Positions 7,931 to 17,832 of a stretch of DNA of 64,000 bases are shown here, one piece after another (positions within the stretch are counted from its first letter, which is position 1; each line of letters starts with the position of its first letter). Source of the DNA: Streptococcus oralis (GTDB lineage Bacteria; Bacillota; Bacilli; Lactobacillales; Streptococcaceae); NCBI RefSeq assembly GCF_022749195.1, contig NZ_CP094226.1:274001-338000 (forward strand), read 5' to 3'. The translations under genes and the position numbers were made by a program. A model generated the notes under the pieces. That model made no database searches. It saw nothing but the letters and a program-made list of their open reading frames with translations, and had not been told where the DNA came from.

Positions 7931-8248
7931 ATGGCAGAAAGAATCGAAAAAACAAGCCAGTTATTGCAAACGAAGTTTAAAGGTTTTTCACGTGTGGAAA
8001 AGGCCTTCTATGTTTCGATTGCTGCAACAATGATTATCCTGGCAATTAGCGTTGTGTTTATGCAGACCAAGCTATTACAAGTTCAGAATGAATTAACTAA
8101 GGTCAATGCTCAAATCGAAGAAAAGAAAACAGAGCTAGACGATGCCAAGCAAGAGGTCAATGAATTGATTCGTTCAGAACGTTTGAAAGAGATTGCAAAC
8201 TCTAAGGATTTGCAGTTGAATAACGAAAATATCCGAGCAGCGGAGTAA
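7931..8248 (+). CDS. ftsL: Cell division protein FtsL
   Basis: FtsL is a bitopic divisome protein that works with DivIB and DivIC to activate septal wall synthesis. This 105-residue protein has a short cytoplasmic N-terminus, one membrane helix (about 25-45, FYVSIAATMIILAISVVFM) and an extracellular coiled coil (LLQVQNELTKVNAQIEEKKTE onward). Size, topology and position between rsmH and pbpX fit FtsL. GAGGAAAAAC before the ATG is the ribosome site. Sequence conservation is low in this family, so gene order carries much of the assignment. Confidence 0.93.
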   Translation: MAERIEKTSQLLQTKFKGFSRVEKAFYVSIAATMIILAISVVFMQTKLLQVQNELTKVNAQIEEKKTELDDAKQEVNELIRSERLKEIANSKDLQLNNENIRAAE

Positions 8249-8251
8249 GAA

Positions 8252-10507
8252 ATGAAACAGTGGAAAGAAAAAATCATCCGTTATGCCGTTCGTAACCGTA
8301 AATCTCCAGAAGAAAACCGCCGAAGAGTAGGGAAAAGCCTGAGTTTATTGGCTGTCATACTCTTCGCTGTCTTTTTGGTCAACTTTGCGGTCATTATCGG
8401 AACGGGTAAAAAATTTGGTAAGGACTTGGTTCAAGAAGCAAACAAGGTCCATCAAACAACCAAGACCATCCCAGCCAAACGGGGAACCATCTACGATCGT
8501 AATGGAACGCCTATTGCTGAGGATGCGACTTCGTATAATATCTATGCCGTTATTGACAAGACCTACAAGTCAGCAACAGGCAAAATTCTCTATGTAGAGG
8601 ATTCTCAATTTAATAAGGTAGCTGAGATTTTCCATAAATACCTAGATATGGAAGAGTCTTATGTCAAAGAACAGCTTTCTCAACCAGATCTAAAACAGGT
8701 ATCCTTTGGTACCAAGGGAAATGGGATCACCTATGCCAATATGATGGCTATTAAAAATGACCTAAAAACTGCTGGCGTTGAGGGGATTGACTTTACAACT
8801 AGCCCTAACCGCAGTTATCCCAATGGACAGTTTGCTTCTTCCTTTATCGGTTTAGCGCAACTCCATGAAAATGAGGATGGCACCAAACGTTTGATTGGGA
8901 CATCTGGATTGGAGAGTTCTTTAAATAACATTCTGGCGGGTACAGATGGGATCATCACCTATGAGAAAGATCGTCTGGGAAATATTGTTCCGGGTACAGA
9001 TCAGGCTTCCCAACAAACGGTAGATGGAAAAGATGTCTACACAACCCTTTCTAGTCCCTTGCAATCCTTTATGGAAACCCAGATGGATGCCTTTCAGGAA
9101 AAGGTAAAAGGCAAGTACATGACGGCGACCTTGGTCAGTGCCAAAACAGGGGAAATTCTCGCAACAACGCAACGACCAACCTTTGATGCCGATACTAAGG
9201 AAGGAATCACTAAGGACTTTGTTTGGCGTGATATTCTTTATCAAAGTAACTATGAACCAGGATCAGCCATGAAGGTCATGACGTTAGCTTCTTCTATTGA
9301 TAACAATACCTTCCCAGGTGGAGAATACTTCAATAGCAGTGAATTAAAAATAGCGGATGCGACGATTCGAGATTGGGATGTTAATGATGGTTTGACTACT
9401 GGTGGGATGATGACTTTCTCACAAGGTTTCGCTCACTCCAGTAATGTTGGAATGAGTCTACTTGAACAAAAAATGGGAGATGCTACTTGGTTGGATTATC
9501 TCAATCGCTTTAAGTTTGGGGTGCCGACGCGTTTTGGTCTGACTGATGAGTATTCAGGTCAATTGCCTGCAGATAATATTGTTAATATTGCCATGAGTGC
9601 ATTTGGTCAGGGGATTTCTGTAACGCAGACCCAGATGCTACGTGCTTTTACAGCCATTGCCAACGATGGGGTTATGTTGGAGCCAAAATTTATCAGCGCC
9701 CTCTATGACCCAAATGACCAGTCTGTCCGTAAGTCTCAAAAGGAAATCGTCGGAAATCCTGTATCAAAAGCGGCAGCATCCTCTACTCGGGATCACATGG
9801 TCATGGTCGGAACAGATCCTGTCTATGGTACCATGTACAACCATAGCACAGGAAAGCCTAATGTCAATGTTCCAGGTCAGAATGTTGCCCTCAAATCAGG
9901 AACTGCTCAGATTGCTGATGAGAAGAATGGGGGCTACCTAACAGGTGAAACCAACTATATCTTCTCCGTTGTGTCGATGCATCCTGCTGAGAATCCTGAC
10001 TTTATTCTCTATGTAACGGTGCAACAGCCAGAGCATTATTCAGGTGTTCAGCTGGGAGAGTTTGCCAACCCAATCCTTGAGCGAGCTTCTGCCATGAAAG
10101 AATCCCTCAATCTTCAGTCAACTGCCAAGAGCTTGGATCAGGTCAGCAAGACAACAAGCTATGCCATGCCAGCTACCAAGGACTTTACTCCGGGTGACCT
10201 AGCAGAGGAATTGCGTCGTAACCTTGTCCAACCAATCGTTATCGGAACAGGAACCAAGATCAAGGAACTCTCGGTTTCTGAAGGAGATAATTTGGAAGCC
10301 AATCAGCAGATCTTGATCCTGTCTGATAAGGTCGAAGAAATGCCTGATATGTACGGCTGGACAGATGAAAATGTGCAAACATTGGCCAAATGGCTCAATA
10401 TAGAAGTCGAGTGGGAAGGTAGTGGCAAAACGGTCAAGAAACAAAGTGTCCGTGCCAATACAGCCCTCAAAGACATTAAAAAAATGAAAATAACTTTAGG
10501 AGATTAA
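8252..10507 (+). CDS. pbpX: Penicillin-binding protein 2x (septal transpeptidase)
   Basis: PBP2x is the septal D,D-transpeptidase (FtsI type) and a main beta-lactam target. This copy has 751 residues, one more than pneumococcal R6. Residues 27-50 are the membrane helix, followed by the dimerisation domain, the transpeptidase domain and two C-terminal PASTA domains (about 635-751). Active-site motifs are SAMK (338-341), SSN (396-398) and KSGT (548-551). The second SXXK position is Ala where susceptible pneumococci have Thr338, and the residue matching Arg384 is Gly. Both changes are known from penicillin-resistant alleles. Gln552 and Ile371 equivalents are retained. The gene lies in the rsmH operon. 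Confidence 0.97.
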   Translation: MKQWKEKIIRYAVRNRKSPEENRRRVGKSLSLLAVILFAVFLVNFAVIIGTGKKFGKDLVQEANKVHQTTKTIPAKRGTIYDRNGTPIAEDATSYNIYAVIDKTYKSATGKILYVEDSQFNKVAEIFHKYLDMEESYVKEQLSQPDLKQVSFGTKGNGITYANMMAIKNDLKTAGVEGIDFTTSPNRSYPNGQFASSFIGLAQLHENEDGTKRLIGTSGLESSLNNILAGTDGIITYEKDRLGNIVPGTDQASQQTVDGKDVYTTLSSPLQSFMETQMDAFQEKVKGKYMTATLVSAKTGEILATTQRPTFDADTKEGITKDFVWRDILYQSNYEPGSAMKVMTLASSIDNNTFPGGEYFNSSELKIADATIRDWDVNDGLTTGGMMTFSQGFAHSSNVGMSLLEQKMGDATWLDYLNRFKFGVPTRFGLTDEYSGQLPADNIVNIAMSAFGQGISVTQTQMLRAFTAIANDGVMLEPKFISALYDPNDQSVRKSQKEIVGNPVSKAAASSTRDHMVMVGTDPVYGTMYNHSTGKPNVNVPGQNVALKSGTAQIADEKNGGYLTGETNYIFSVVSMHPAENPDFILYVTVQQPEHYSGVQLGEFANPILERASAMKESLNLQSTAKSLDQVSKTTSYAMPATKDFTPGDLAEELRRNLVQPIVIGTGTKIKELSVSEGDNLEANQQILILSDKVEEMPDMYGWTDENVQTLAKWLNIEVEWEGSGKTVKKQSVRANTALKDIKKMKITLGD

Positions 10508-10508
10508 G

Positions 10509-11489
10509 ATGATTAGTTCCATTAGTGCTGGAGTTCTAGCCTTTCTATTGACCTTGATAGGTATTCCAGCCTTTATCCGATTTTATCGCAAAGCACAGAT
10601 TACGGGTCAGCAGATGCACGAGGATGTCAAACAACACCAAGCTAAAGCTGGGACTCCAACCATGGGAGGTATTGTCTTCCTGATTGTTGCAGTAGTAGTG
10701 AGCTTCCTTGTCGCTCTCTTTACCCAACAATTGACCAACAATGTAGGCATGATTTTGTTTATCTTGGTTTTATATGGTTTGGTAGGTTTTTTGGATGATT
10801 TCCTCAAGGTCTTTCGTAAAATCAACGAAGGCTTAAATCCCAAGCAAAAACTTGCTCTCCAGCTCCTTGGAGGAGTGATTTTCTACCTCTTTTATGAACG
10901 TGGTGGCGACATGCTTTCGGTCTTTGGCTACCAAGTTCACCTGGGAATTTTCTATATTTTCTTTGCCCTTTTCTGGCTAGTTGGCTTTTCAAATGCGGTG
11001 AATCTGACGGACGGGATTGACGGCTTAGCAAGTATTTCCGTAGTGATTAGCTTATCGGCCTACGGTGTGATTGCTTATATGCAAAATCAACTGGATATCC
11101 TTCTTGTGATTCTTGCTATGATTGGTGGTTTGCTAGGTTTCTTCGTCTTTAACCACAAGCCTGCCAAGGTCTTCATGGGAGATGTGGGAAGTTTGGCTCT
11201 TGGTGGGATGCTGGCAGCTATTTCTATGGCCCTCCACCAAGAATGGACCCTTTTGTTGATTGGGATTATCTATGTCTTTGAGACAAGCTCTGTTATGATG
11301 CAGGTTACCTACTTTAAACTTAGTGGTGGGAAGCGTATTTTCCGTATGACACCTGTGCATCACCATTTCGAGCTTGGAGGATTCTCAGGCAAGGGCAATC
11401 CTTGGAGTGAGTGGAAGGTTGACTTCTTCTTTTGGGGAGTTGGGCTTCTAGCAAGTCTCTTGACCCTAGCCTTTTTATACCTAATGTAA
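10509..11489 (+). CDS. mraY: Phospho-N-acetylmuramoyl-pentapeptide transferase MraY
   Basis: MraY attaches UDP-MurNAc-pentapeptide to undecaprenyl phosphate to make lipid I at the inner face of the membrane. The 326-residue length and about ten membrane segments are normal. Signature motifs are FLDDFLKVF (about 96-104), [10 protein letters not shown] (165-174) and the Mg/substrate loop [10 protein letters not shown] near 285. It starts one base after the pbpX stop and is last in the operon, followed by a strong bidirectional terminator. Nothing is unusual. Confidence 0.97.
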   Translation: MISSISAGVLAFLLTLIGIPAFIRFYRKAQITGQQMHEDVKQHQAKAGTPTMGGIVFLIVAVVVSFLVALFTQQLTNNVGMILFILVLYGLVGFLDDFLKVFRKINEGLNPKQKLALQLLGGVIFYLFYERGGDMLSVFGYQVHLGIFYIFFALFWLVGFSNAVNLTDGIDGLASISVVISLSAYGVIAYMQNQLDILLVILAMIGGLLGFFVFNHKPAKVFMGDVGSLALGGMLAAISMALHQEWTLLLIGIIYVFETSSVMMQVTYFKLSGGKRIFRMTPVHHHFELGGFSGKGNPWSEWKVDFFFWGVGLLASLLTLAFLYLM

Positions 11490-11511
11490 ACATAATTTCT
11501 GATTACAAAAT

Positions 11512-11547
11512 AAAACAGGATGAAGGTGATCTTCATCCTGTTTTTGT
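11512..11547. terminator. Bidirectional terminator between mraY and the GH95 gene
   Basis: AAAACAGGATGAAG, a 5-base loop and CTTCATCCTGTTTT form a perfect 14-bp stem with A and T runs on both sides. It can serve the convergent mraY and fucosidase genes. Confidence 0.9.
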
Positions 11548-11558
11548 GTGCTTAAAGG

Positions 11559-14500
11559 TTAGTTGGAGTCATCCTTTCTTCCTTTTAACATAAAAGTGGC
11601 TGTAAGGGCTAGGCTGAGGCCTGCTAAGAAGAGGAGTGGGTTGGACGCTTCTCCTGTTGCTGGAAGTTCTTCTTTAGGAGAATGATTTCCAGTTTTCGCA
11701 GGGATCAGACTAGCTGAAAGTTGTTCAGCCTCGTGTGCCAAGGATTCTTCATCTGAAGTACTTGGTTTTTCCTCTGTGTTAGAGCTTGTTCCAGTAGCTT
11801 GATAGACGACAGCATAGGTACTGAAATGATTAGTGATGAATTCTACCTTTCCGTCTCGAACGGTGAAATCAAGGGCTTGCAACTCCTTATTTGGAGTGAG
11901 GTAGTAAACATTTTCTACGCTAGCTGAAATAGGCAAGCGAACTAAGACAGCGCCTTTTGGCTGTACGCTATGATCTGTTGGATTTTTCAGTTGTAGGTCG
12001 TAAGCGTCATAGGTCTTGCCAAAGAGTTCTTGAGCTAGGACACGTCGGCTAGAAACGTGAGAAATTCCTTCTAAGTCGCTGGCTCCACCGATGATTTCTA
12101 CTCCAGTCTCCTTATCTTTCAAGACTTGAACTGGATAGTCAGGAAGGCTATGGGTCGGAGCGACCTGATCTCCGCTAGTTCCGATAGGCTCGGTGTACTC
12201 AGGTTTTTCAACAGTAGGCGCATCTTCTTGCCCTGCAGTATCGATAGTTTCGGTGTATTCAGGAATTTCAACTGTTGGAGCTTCTTGTTCTCCTGCCGTT
12301 CCGATAGGCTCGGTGTATTCAGGAATTTCAACTGTTGGAGCTTCTTGTTCTCCCGCAGTTCCGATAGAATCAGTGTATTCAGGTATTGTCACTGTAGGCG
12401 GTTCCTCTTGCCCTGCAGTACCGATAGTTTCAGTGTACTCAGGTTTCTCTACAGTAGGAGCTGGTTCGTCCCCCTTACTTGTAGTTGGTTGCTTCTCATC
12501 AACTTTCTTTTCATCCTTTTTAGTAAAGACGGCTACGATAGGGCTGCTTGTGGTAGTACCTTGAATGGTATAAGCTTCAATGGCATTTCCAGCTTTGCGA
12601 TCGGTTTCGTCAGGGATTGGGATTTGAACTTGATTGTCTTGGATTGATAGGATAGTCTGATCTCCACTGGTAACCAGATGCGTTTCATCCACCTTACGCA
12701 AGACTAGAGGATCTTTGACACCTGGGAAGGTCACTGCGATGGCTTCCCAATCTCCAGATGGAAGGGTTAAGGAAATTTCTTTGTCATTTTCCTTAAGAGG
12801 TGCGATACTTGGGCTATCTAAACCAACAGCTGGAGCTTTGATGATATCAAAGGAGTCTAGAGAGATTTTCTTACGACCTTCTGGCGAATCTGGGTCAACT
12901 TGTAATGTCAGGGTGTGCGGACCGTCAGTAAGATTTGTAAATTCGCCAATAAAGGCCCTCTTTTCAGTTGCACCTGACGTGTAGAAGTCTAGACTTGGCA
13001 TTTCTTTGCCATCTAATGTAACACGTGCTCGTCCAAGAGCAAGGCTCTTCAAACCATAGATACGAATGCCTGTCCCTGTAAAGGAAATGGTTGCCTGAGC
13101 TTCTGAAGTTACACTAGGGTCGCTGTTGTTGATGTCAGCGTATTTTTCCGTACCTCCGTAGAGTTCAGGGTCAGACCAGTCCTTAAACTGGGAACTATAC
13201 TGGATGCGCGAATCACGATCATCCATTTTTTCAATCGTATTGCCTGTTCCTGCTAGGATCTTGAAGTAGTCTAATGAAATTTTTGAGCGCTCACTACCAC
13301 GTCCTTTGTGCTCACGTTTAACACTAAGAGTCAATGTGTGAGGTCCGTCAGATAATCCTGCGAAGCGACCGATGAGACTACCTTTTTCAGTTGCTCCAGC
13401 AGTATGGAAGTCAAGCTCCCCGACCTCTTTGCCATCAATTTTAGCAGTGACAAGACCTAGTTCAGATGATTTCAGTCCATAGATTTCGATACCAACGCCA
13501 GTGAAAGGAATGGTGGCAGTGAGGTCTTCGTCTGTGTAGTCTCCTTTTGAAAGGTCAGCAAATTTCTCTGTTCCTCCAAATAATTCTGAGTCTGCCCAGT
13601 TTCCAAAGGCAGCTCCGTACTGGATGCGGTTATCTCGATCGTCCATCAACTCGCTATAGGTTTCGACAGTTGCTTGTTCAGAGACTTGTGTAGAAACTTC
13701 GTCCAGCATAGCTTTGACCGTATAGATATAGGCATGTTGAGGATTGAGTGATCGGTCGATAAAGTGGGTTTGATTAGTTACAAATTCTCTGGTCGCAGAG
13801 GTTTGGCCAGTTTCGTCTTTCACTTGTCTTTGGATGACATAGTGGGTAGCGCCTTCTACTTGGTTAAAGGTGAGTTCGGCAGTGACTCCATTTTGTCGAA
13901 CGGCTGTTAGACTGGTTACACGACCAGGGAAGTGTTCAAAGGTAATGACGTCACCTTTTTGTGTTGCAAGCTGGATACGATTATCTTTAAGGATCGTTGC
14001 CTTGACTGGTTTGCCATTGACCTTGATTTGGCTGGCTTCGATATTTGGATAATCTACAACCAAGTCTCCACCGACATTTGAAAGGAAGGACAAGCTTTGC
14101 AGATTTTTATCTTTCCACTTCATGCTGACTTCAAAGTTTCCTCGAGCAACCAAGCCAGAAACCTGACCGTCTTTCCAAGCATCAGGAAGGGCTGGCAATG
14201 GTGCAATATAGCCAGTATGAGATTGGAGGAGCATTTCTGCCATTCCACTGGTTGCCCCAAAGTTTCCGTCGATTTGGAAAGGCGCGTGGGTATCCCAAAG
14301 GTTTTCTAGGGTTGAATACTTGAGCTGTTCAGCGAGCAAGCGATGGGCACGGTTGCCGTCCAGCAGACGAGCCCAGAGGTTGATTTTATTGGCCTTAGAC
14401 CAACCAGTACCACCATCTCCACGGTGGTTCAAGGTAGCACGCGCAGCTTCTAGGTATTCAGCTTGATCTTTGCTAAAGAGCGTACCAGGGAAGAGCCCAA

Positions 14501-16682
14501 CTAGATGGGAAACGTGACGGTGGTGATTTTCAATGCCTTCGTTGGTGAATTGCGGGCTGTCTTCTTCGTACCATTCCTTGATACGGCCTTCATTGTTGAT
14601 GTGAAGGGGTTTTAGTTTGTCAAATTTAGCCTTGACCTCTGTGACTAAGTCTTGGTCGACTTTCAGATGGTTGGCAACTTCCATGTAGTCGTGGAATAGT
14701 TGCCAGACTAGCGATTGGTCAAAGGTATTTCCGATGGTGATGGTCCCGTGTTCTGGTGAGTAGGATGGAGAAGACACCCAACGGTCACTGGCCTTGTCAT
14801 AGTGCAAGAAGGAGTTCCAGAACCTAGCTGTTTCCTTGAGCATTGGGTAAATCTTTTCTTTGAGATAGGTTTCATCCTTGGTGAACTTGTAGTAATCATA
14901 GACGTTTTGCATCATCCAAGCGTTGGCTGCTGGAGACCAACCCCAATAGTAATTCCAGCCTGGAGTAGTCCAGCCAAATGGTGTTGCTTGGGTGTGGACC
15001 AGCCAGCCATTTTCTTGTCCATCTTTTGATTCGATACCGGCGTATTCCTTAGCGGCGATACGGCCATAGTAACGCATATCGTCAATGTAATTGATCATGG
15101 GCTTGGCTGTCTCAGCAAGGTTGCTCATATAGGCTGGCCAATAGTTCATTTGCAAATTGACATTGAGGTGATAGTCAGCGTTCCAAGGTGGATTGTCTAC
15201 AGCGTTCCAGACTCCTTGGAGGTTGGCAGGAAGAGCATCTGTCCGATCACGAGACGAACTGATGAGTAGATATCGGCCATATTGGAAGAAGAGTTCTTCC
15301 AATTTTTGCCCTTTGCTAGGGTTATAGCCTTGAAGGGCCTCTTTTGTCGTTTGAGCAGTCTTGTTTCCGCCTAGGTTTAGTTTAACGCGGTTAAAGAGAC
15401 TTTGATAGTCCTTGATATGGGCCTTTTTAAGTGTCTCGTAGTCTTTGGCCTTAGCAGCTTCTACAATCCCTTTAACTGTTTTTTCGAGGTCAATGTCTTT
15501 TCGATAGTTGGTTTTAGGATTTTGAGCAAAGTTTGTTTTGGCGCTGAGGTAGAGGGTTGCATAACTTGCGCCTGTAACGGTTAGAGTTTCGTCCTGAACA
15601 GTCACCGTTCCATCTGTTTTAATTCCTAGATAGGATGCAAATTTGAGGCCGTTATCTTTGACAGTTCCCTTTAGAAGGATTCCGTTTGCATCTGTAGTGA
15701 CATGACCATTCTTATAGTTGGAATATTCCCAAGAGTAGTTCCCATTAGCAAGCAGGTCTTCTGTCAAGCTGTTCCAAAGGGTAAAGTCAAGTGTCTTGTT
15801 TCCTTTTTTGGTCAAGTGGGTCACAGTGACATCATCAGGATAGCTGGAGAAGGTTTCGCGTTTGAAGGTCGTCCCATCTTGGGTGTAAGAAGTGGTCGTA
15901 GTGGCTTCGGTGATGTCTAGATTACGATGATAATCAGTTACAGTATCTAGTCCTTTCTTCTGGTTATTAAAGACCATGAAGATATCTCCAAAGGCTAGGT
16001 AACGTCCATACTGGGCGTTGTTTGGTCCAACTAGATTTTGTTCAGCTAGCTGTTTTGCTTTTTGGCGATCACCAGCTTCGAGGGCTTTACGTATCTCTGC
16101 TAAGACCTTGTAGCGATCCTTGTAGTTTCCTCCGTTATAGTCGGTGCTATCGGGTTGTGGTCCTCCTGACCAGAGGGTCTTTTCGTTGTACTGGATTCTC
16201 TCTTCCCCAATCAGACCGAAAACCTTGGCTCCCATCTCTCCATTTCCGACAGGAAGGGCTTGTTTTTCCCATCCATCATAGGAGGGAGCTGTTGGCTGAT
16301 CGTAGTTGAGTTGATAGTTTTCTTGCTTTGTCACCGGCTGATCTGCCTTTTCAGGTTCCTTATTTTCTTTAGCTTCTACAATGGCTTCTTCACTAGCTTG
16401 ACTATTTGTCGTCTGAGTCTCCTCAGCTGGCTTGCTTTCGGAAACTACTGGACTTTCGGCTAGAGACGGATTTGTAGTTTCAGTAGCTTCAGCTGCTTTG
16501 GGTTCACTATCAGGCTTAGTGATAGCTTCGACAGAGGTTGGTTCAGTCTGCTTGACCTCAACACTGTCTGCGGCTACAGTGTGGTTGACTAGAAAAACGG
16601 CCCCCAGCAAAACAGAAGCAGTCCCAACCGTCAGCTTGCGGATGCTATAGCGACAGGATTTCTCCCAAAAGTGTTTTTTCAT
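11559..16682 (-). CDS. LPXTG-anchored GH95 alpha-L-fucosidase
   Basis: This 1707-residue surface protein should release alpha-1,2-linked fucose from host glycans. Residues 1-38 are a YSIRK signal peptide. Residues 125-925 are GH95: catalytic candidates are Asn507/Asn509 (HLNVNLQMNYWP), Glu644 (YSPEHG) and Asp805 (QIDGNFG), matching the Asn/Glu/Asp set known from Bifidobacterium AfcA. A fibronectin-III-like domain (925-1010) is followed by two related carbohydrate-binding-like modules (1012-1145 and 1153-1283), each opening MDDRD-RIQY. Five 20-residue stalk repeats span 1411-1510. LPATG (1673-1677), a hydrophobic stretch and GRKDDSN form the sortase signal. GAAGGAGG precedes the start. The gene is an insertion between two blocks of conserved housekeeping genes. 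Confidence 0.95.
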   Translation of the reverse strand: MKKHFWEKSCRYSIRKLTVGTASVLLGAVFLVNHTVAADSVEVKQTEPTSVEAITKPDSEPKAAEATETTNPSLAESPVVSESKPAEETQTTNSQASEEAIVEAKENKEPEKADQPVTKQENYQLNYDQPTAPSYDGWEKQALPVGNGEMGAKVFGLIGEERIQYNEKTLWSGGPQPDSTDYNGGNYKDRYKVLAEIRKALEAGDRQKAKQLAEQNLVGPNNAQYGRYLAFGDIFMVFNNQKKGLDTVTDYHRNLDITEATTTTSYTQDGTTFKRETFSSYPDDVTVTHLTKKGNKTLDFTLWNSLTEDLLANGNYSWEYSNYKNGHVTTDANGILLKGTVKDNGLKFASYLGIKTDGTVTVQDETLTVTGASYATLYLSAKTNFAQNPKTNYRKDIDLEKTVKGIVEAAKAKDYETLKKAHIKDYQSLFNRVKLNLGGNKTAQTTKEALQGYNPSKGQKLEELFFQYGRYLLISSSRDRTDALPANLQGVWNAVDNPPWNADYHLNVNLQMNYWPAYMSNLAETAKPMINYIDDMRYYGRIAAKEYAGIESKDGQENGWLVHTQATPFGWTTPGWNYYWGWSPAANAWMMQNVYDYYKFTKDETYLKEKIYPMLKETARFWNSFLHYDKASDRWVSSPSYSPEHGTITIGNTFDQSLVWQLFHDYMEVANHLKVDQDLVTEVKAKFDKLKPLHINNEGRIKEWYEEDSPQFTNEGIENHHRHVSHLVGLFPGTLFSKDQAEYLEAARATLNHRGDGGTGWSKANKINLWARLLDGNRAHRLLAEQLKYSTLENLWDTHAPFQIDGNFGATSGMAEMLLQSHTGYIAPLPALPDAWKDGQVSGLVARGNFEVSMKWKDKNLQSLSFLSNVGGDLVVDYPNIEASQIKVNGKPVKATILKDNRIQLATQKGDVITFEHFPGRVTSLTAVRQNGVTAELTFNQVEGATHYVIQRQVKDETGQTSATREFVTNQTHFIDRSLNPQHAYIYTVKAMLDEVSTQVSEQATVETYSELMDDRDNRIQYGAAFGNWADSELFGGTEKFADLSKGDYTDEDLTATIPFTGVGIEIYGLKSSELGLVTAKIDGKEVGELDFHTAGATEKGSLIGRFAGLSDGPHTLTLSVKREHKGRGSERSKISLDYFKILAGTGNTIEKMDDRDSRIQYSSQFKDWSDPELYGGTEKYADINNSDPSVTSEAQATISFTGTGIRIYGLKSLALGRARVTLDGKEMPSLDFYTSGATEKRAFIGEFTNLTDGPHTLTLQVDPDSPEGRKKISLDSFDIIKAPAVGLDSPSIAPLKENDKEISLTLPSGDWEAIAVTFPGVKDPLVLRKVDETHLVTSGDQTILSIQDNQVQIPIPDETDRKAGNAIEAYTIQGTTTSSPIVAVFTKKDEKKVDEKQPTTSKGDEPAPTVEKPEYTETIGTAGQEEPPTVTIPEYTDSIGTAGEQEAPTVEIPEYTEPIGTAGEQEAPTVEIPEYTETIDTAGQEDAPTVEKPEYTEPIGTSGDQVAPTHSLPDYPVQVLKDKETGVEIIGGASDLEGISHVSSRRVLAQELFGKTYDAYDLQLKNPTDHSVQPKGAVLVRLPISASVENVYYLTPNKELQALDFTVRDGKVEFITNHFSTYAVVYQATGTSSNTEEKPSTSDEESLAHEAEQLSASLIPAKTGNHSPKEELPATGEASNPLLFLAGLSLALTATFMLKGRKDDSN
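12153..12452 (-). repeat. Five 60-bp stalk repeats in the GH95 gene
   Basis: The encoded unit is about APTVEIPEYTEPIGTAGEQE, repeated five times with small changes (TETI, TDSI, TEPI; EIP, EKP, TIP). It is probably an extended wall-spanning stalk that can vary in length by slippage. Confidence 0.85.
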
Positions 16683-16702
16683 AAAACCCTCCTTCGTGTA
16701 TT

Positions 16703-16716
16703 CGAAACCGCTTATA
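16703..16716 (-). promoter_or_regulatory. cre-like site in the GH95 leader
   Basis: The minus strand reads TATAAGCGGTTTCG, with two mismatches to TGNAANCGNWNNCW. It lies about 45 bases downstream of the predicted transcription start, where CcpA could act as a roadblock. Confidence 0.4.
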
Positions 16717-16766
16717 TTTTATAAAGCAATTCGTTTATTTTGTTTCTATTTATCTCCTCACCTCCC

Positions 16767-16794
16767 ATTCTAATGGTCGCTTAGCATTTGTCAA
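16767..16794 (-). promoter_or_regulatory. Promoter of the GH95 fucosidase gene
   Basis: On the minus strand TTGACA (16789-16794), a 16-bp spacer and TAGAAT (16767-16772) give a good sigma-70 promoter about 85 bp before the start codon. The remainder of 16795-16900 shows nothing further. Confidence 0.7.
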
Positions 16795-16900
16795 GAGCTT
16801 TTTAGCAAGATACATATTTGCTGTTGTTTTTTCTTAAAATAGTAGAATAAGTAGCAAGTAGTGCCTCTTTTCCAACTATCAACTAGATTATTTACTACTA

Positions 16901-16928
16901 AAAAACAGTTGAGAGTATCCCCAACTGT
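16901..16928 (-). terminator. Terminator of treR
   Basis: On the minus strand ACAGTTG, a spacer loop and CAACTGT are followed by TTTTT, just after the treR stop. Confidence 0.75.
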
Positions 16929-16934
16929 AAGTGT

Positions 16935-17648
16935 TTATTTCGGATGTCTTTTGGCAAAGTCAACAAAGTGAAATTTTTCTAATTTATGGCGACTTTCGGT
17001 GAATTGGAACTGGTGCCCGTCTTGGAGATAGACTTTTGACTTGATTGAAACGACATAAGGGTCTTTGCCAATGTCCATGAGAATCTTGTCTCGATCACCC
17101 GTGTGGTCAATGGTGATTTCTTTCTGAGCATAATCAATATGGAGTTTGAGGTCGTCCTCTATATACGAGTAGATAGACTGCTCAGCGATTTGGCGAGTGA
17201 GATTTGGGACCAGTTCCATATCCAGATAGTCCGTATCTAGAACCGATACCAAATCATCCACCACACGCTGGCGGACCACCTTCCACACCATCCGAAACTC
17301 TGGGAAGCCGGTTATCAGTGAGGACTTTTTATCGATAATGATCTTGTCCAGACTGACGACATTGGTTTTTGAGCGCAGCCCAAGTTCCTGAACCAGTTCT
17401 TGGTAGCTGGTTAGGTTAGAGACAGGGAAATTGACCGTTTCTTCTTTGACGACTTGGGAACCTTGCCCCCTTATCTTTTTGATCAATCCTTCCTCTTGGA
17501 GGAGGGACAGAGCTTTTCGGACGGTGTCACGGCTCACCTGATACTGATTCATGAGTTCGTGCTCACTGGGGAGGAAATCTCCGATAGCGTAGGTCTCGTT
17601 TTGAATGGTTTTTTGGATTTGCTTAAATAATTGTTGGTATTTCTTCAT
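16935..17648 (-). CDS. treR: Trehalose operon repressor TreR (GntR family)
   Basis: This 237-residue regulator has an N-terminal GntR winged helix (residues 8-66; SEHELMNQYQVSRDTVRKALSLL) and a C-terminal UTRA effector domain (about 85-232), the HutC/TreR layout. TreR proteins bind trehalose-6-phosphate and derepress the tre genes. It is divergent from treP-treC, with an ACTTGTAT/ATACAAGT inverted repeat between them. AAGGAAGCAAT before the ATG is its ribosome site. The adjacent trehalose PTS and hydrolase genes make the assignment secure. Confidence 0.93.
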   Translation of the reverse strand: MKKYQQLFKQIQKTIQNETYAIGDFLPSEHELMNQYQVSRDTVRKALSLLQEEGLIKKIRGQGSQVVKEETVNFPVSNLTSYQELVQELGLRSKTNVVSLDKIIIDKKSSLITGFPEFRMVWKVVRQRVVDDLVSVLDTDYLDMELVPNLTRQIAEQSIYSYIEDDLKLHIDYAQKEITIDHTGDRDKILMDIGKDPYVVSIKSKVYLQDGHQFQFTESRHKLEKFHFVDFAKRHPK

Positions 17649-17688
17649 ATTGCTTCCTTAAATGAGTTTTGAATCTTATTCTACACAT

Positions 17689-17714
17689 ACTTGTATCCAT
17701 TTTACCATACAAGT
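17689..17714. promoter_or_regulatory. Candidate TreR operator (inverted repeat)
   Basis: ACTTGTAT (17689-17696) and ATACAAGT (17707-17714) are perfect inverted arms separated by 10 bp. The half-sites resemble the TTGTAT/ATACAA core of known TreR operators, but those have little or no spacer. It sits between treR and the treP promoter. Confidence 0.55.
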
Positions 17715-17757
17715 GCTAGAAAATATCCAAAAATATCCTCTTTTTATAGCAAACAAG

Positions 17758-17786
17758 TTGCCTACAAGTTTGGTATCGTTTACAAT
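17758..17786 (+). promoter_or_regulatory. treP promoter with embedded cre site
   Basis: TTGCCT (17758-17763), a 17-bp spacer and TACAAT (17781-17786) form the promoter. TGGTATCGTTTACA (17771-17784) matches the cre consensus with one mismatch and overlaps the -10, so CcpA binding would block RNA polymerase directly. Confidence 0.75.
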
Positions 17787-17832
17787 AGAACTATCAAGTC
17801 AAGCTTGCTTTGACAAGTATAAGGAGAATCAA

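Noticed and set aside
12119-12647. Long open frames on the plus strand and in another minus frame across the stalk repeats
   Set aside because: They result from the 60-bp periodic sequence of the GH95 gene and have no ribosome sites.
17662-17832. N-terminal extension of 57 residues on TreP
   Set aside because: The ATG at 17662 lies upstream of the treP promoter and of the TreR-type inverted repeat, and has no ribosome site. The ATG at 17833 has AAGGAG and opens directly with EIIB.
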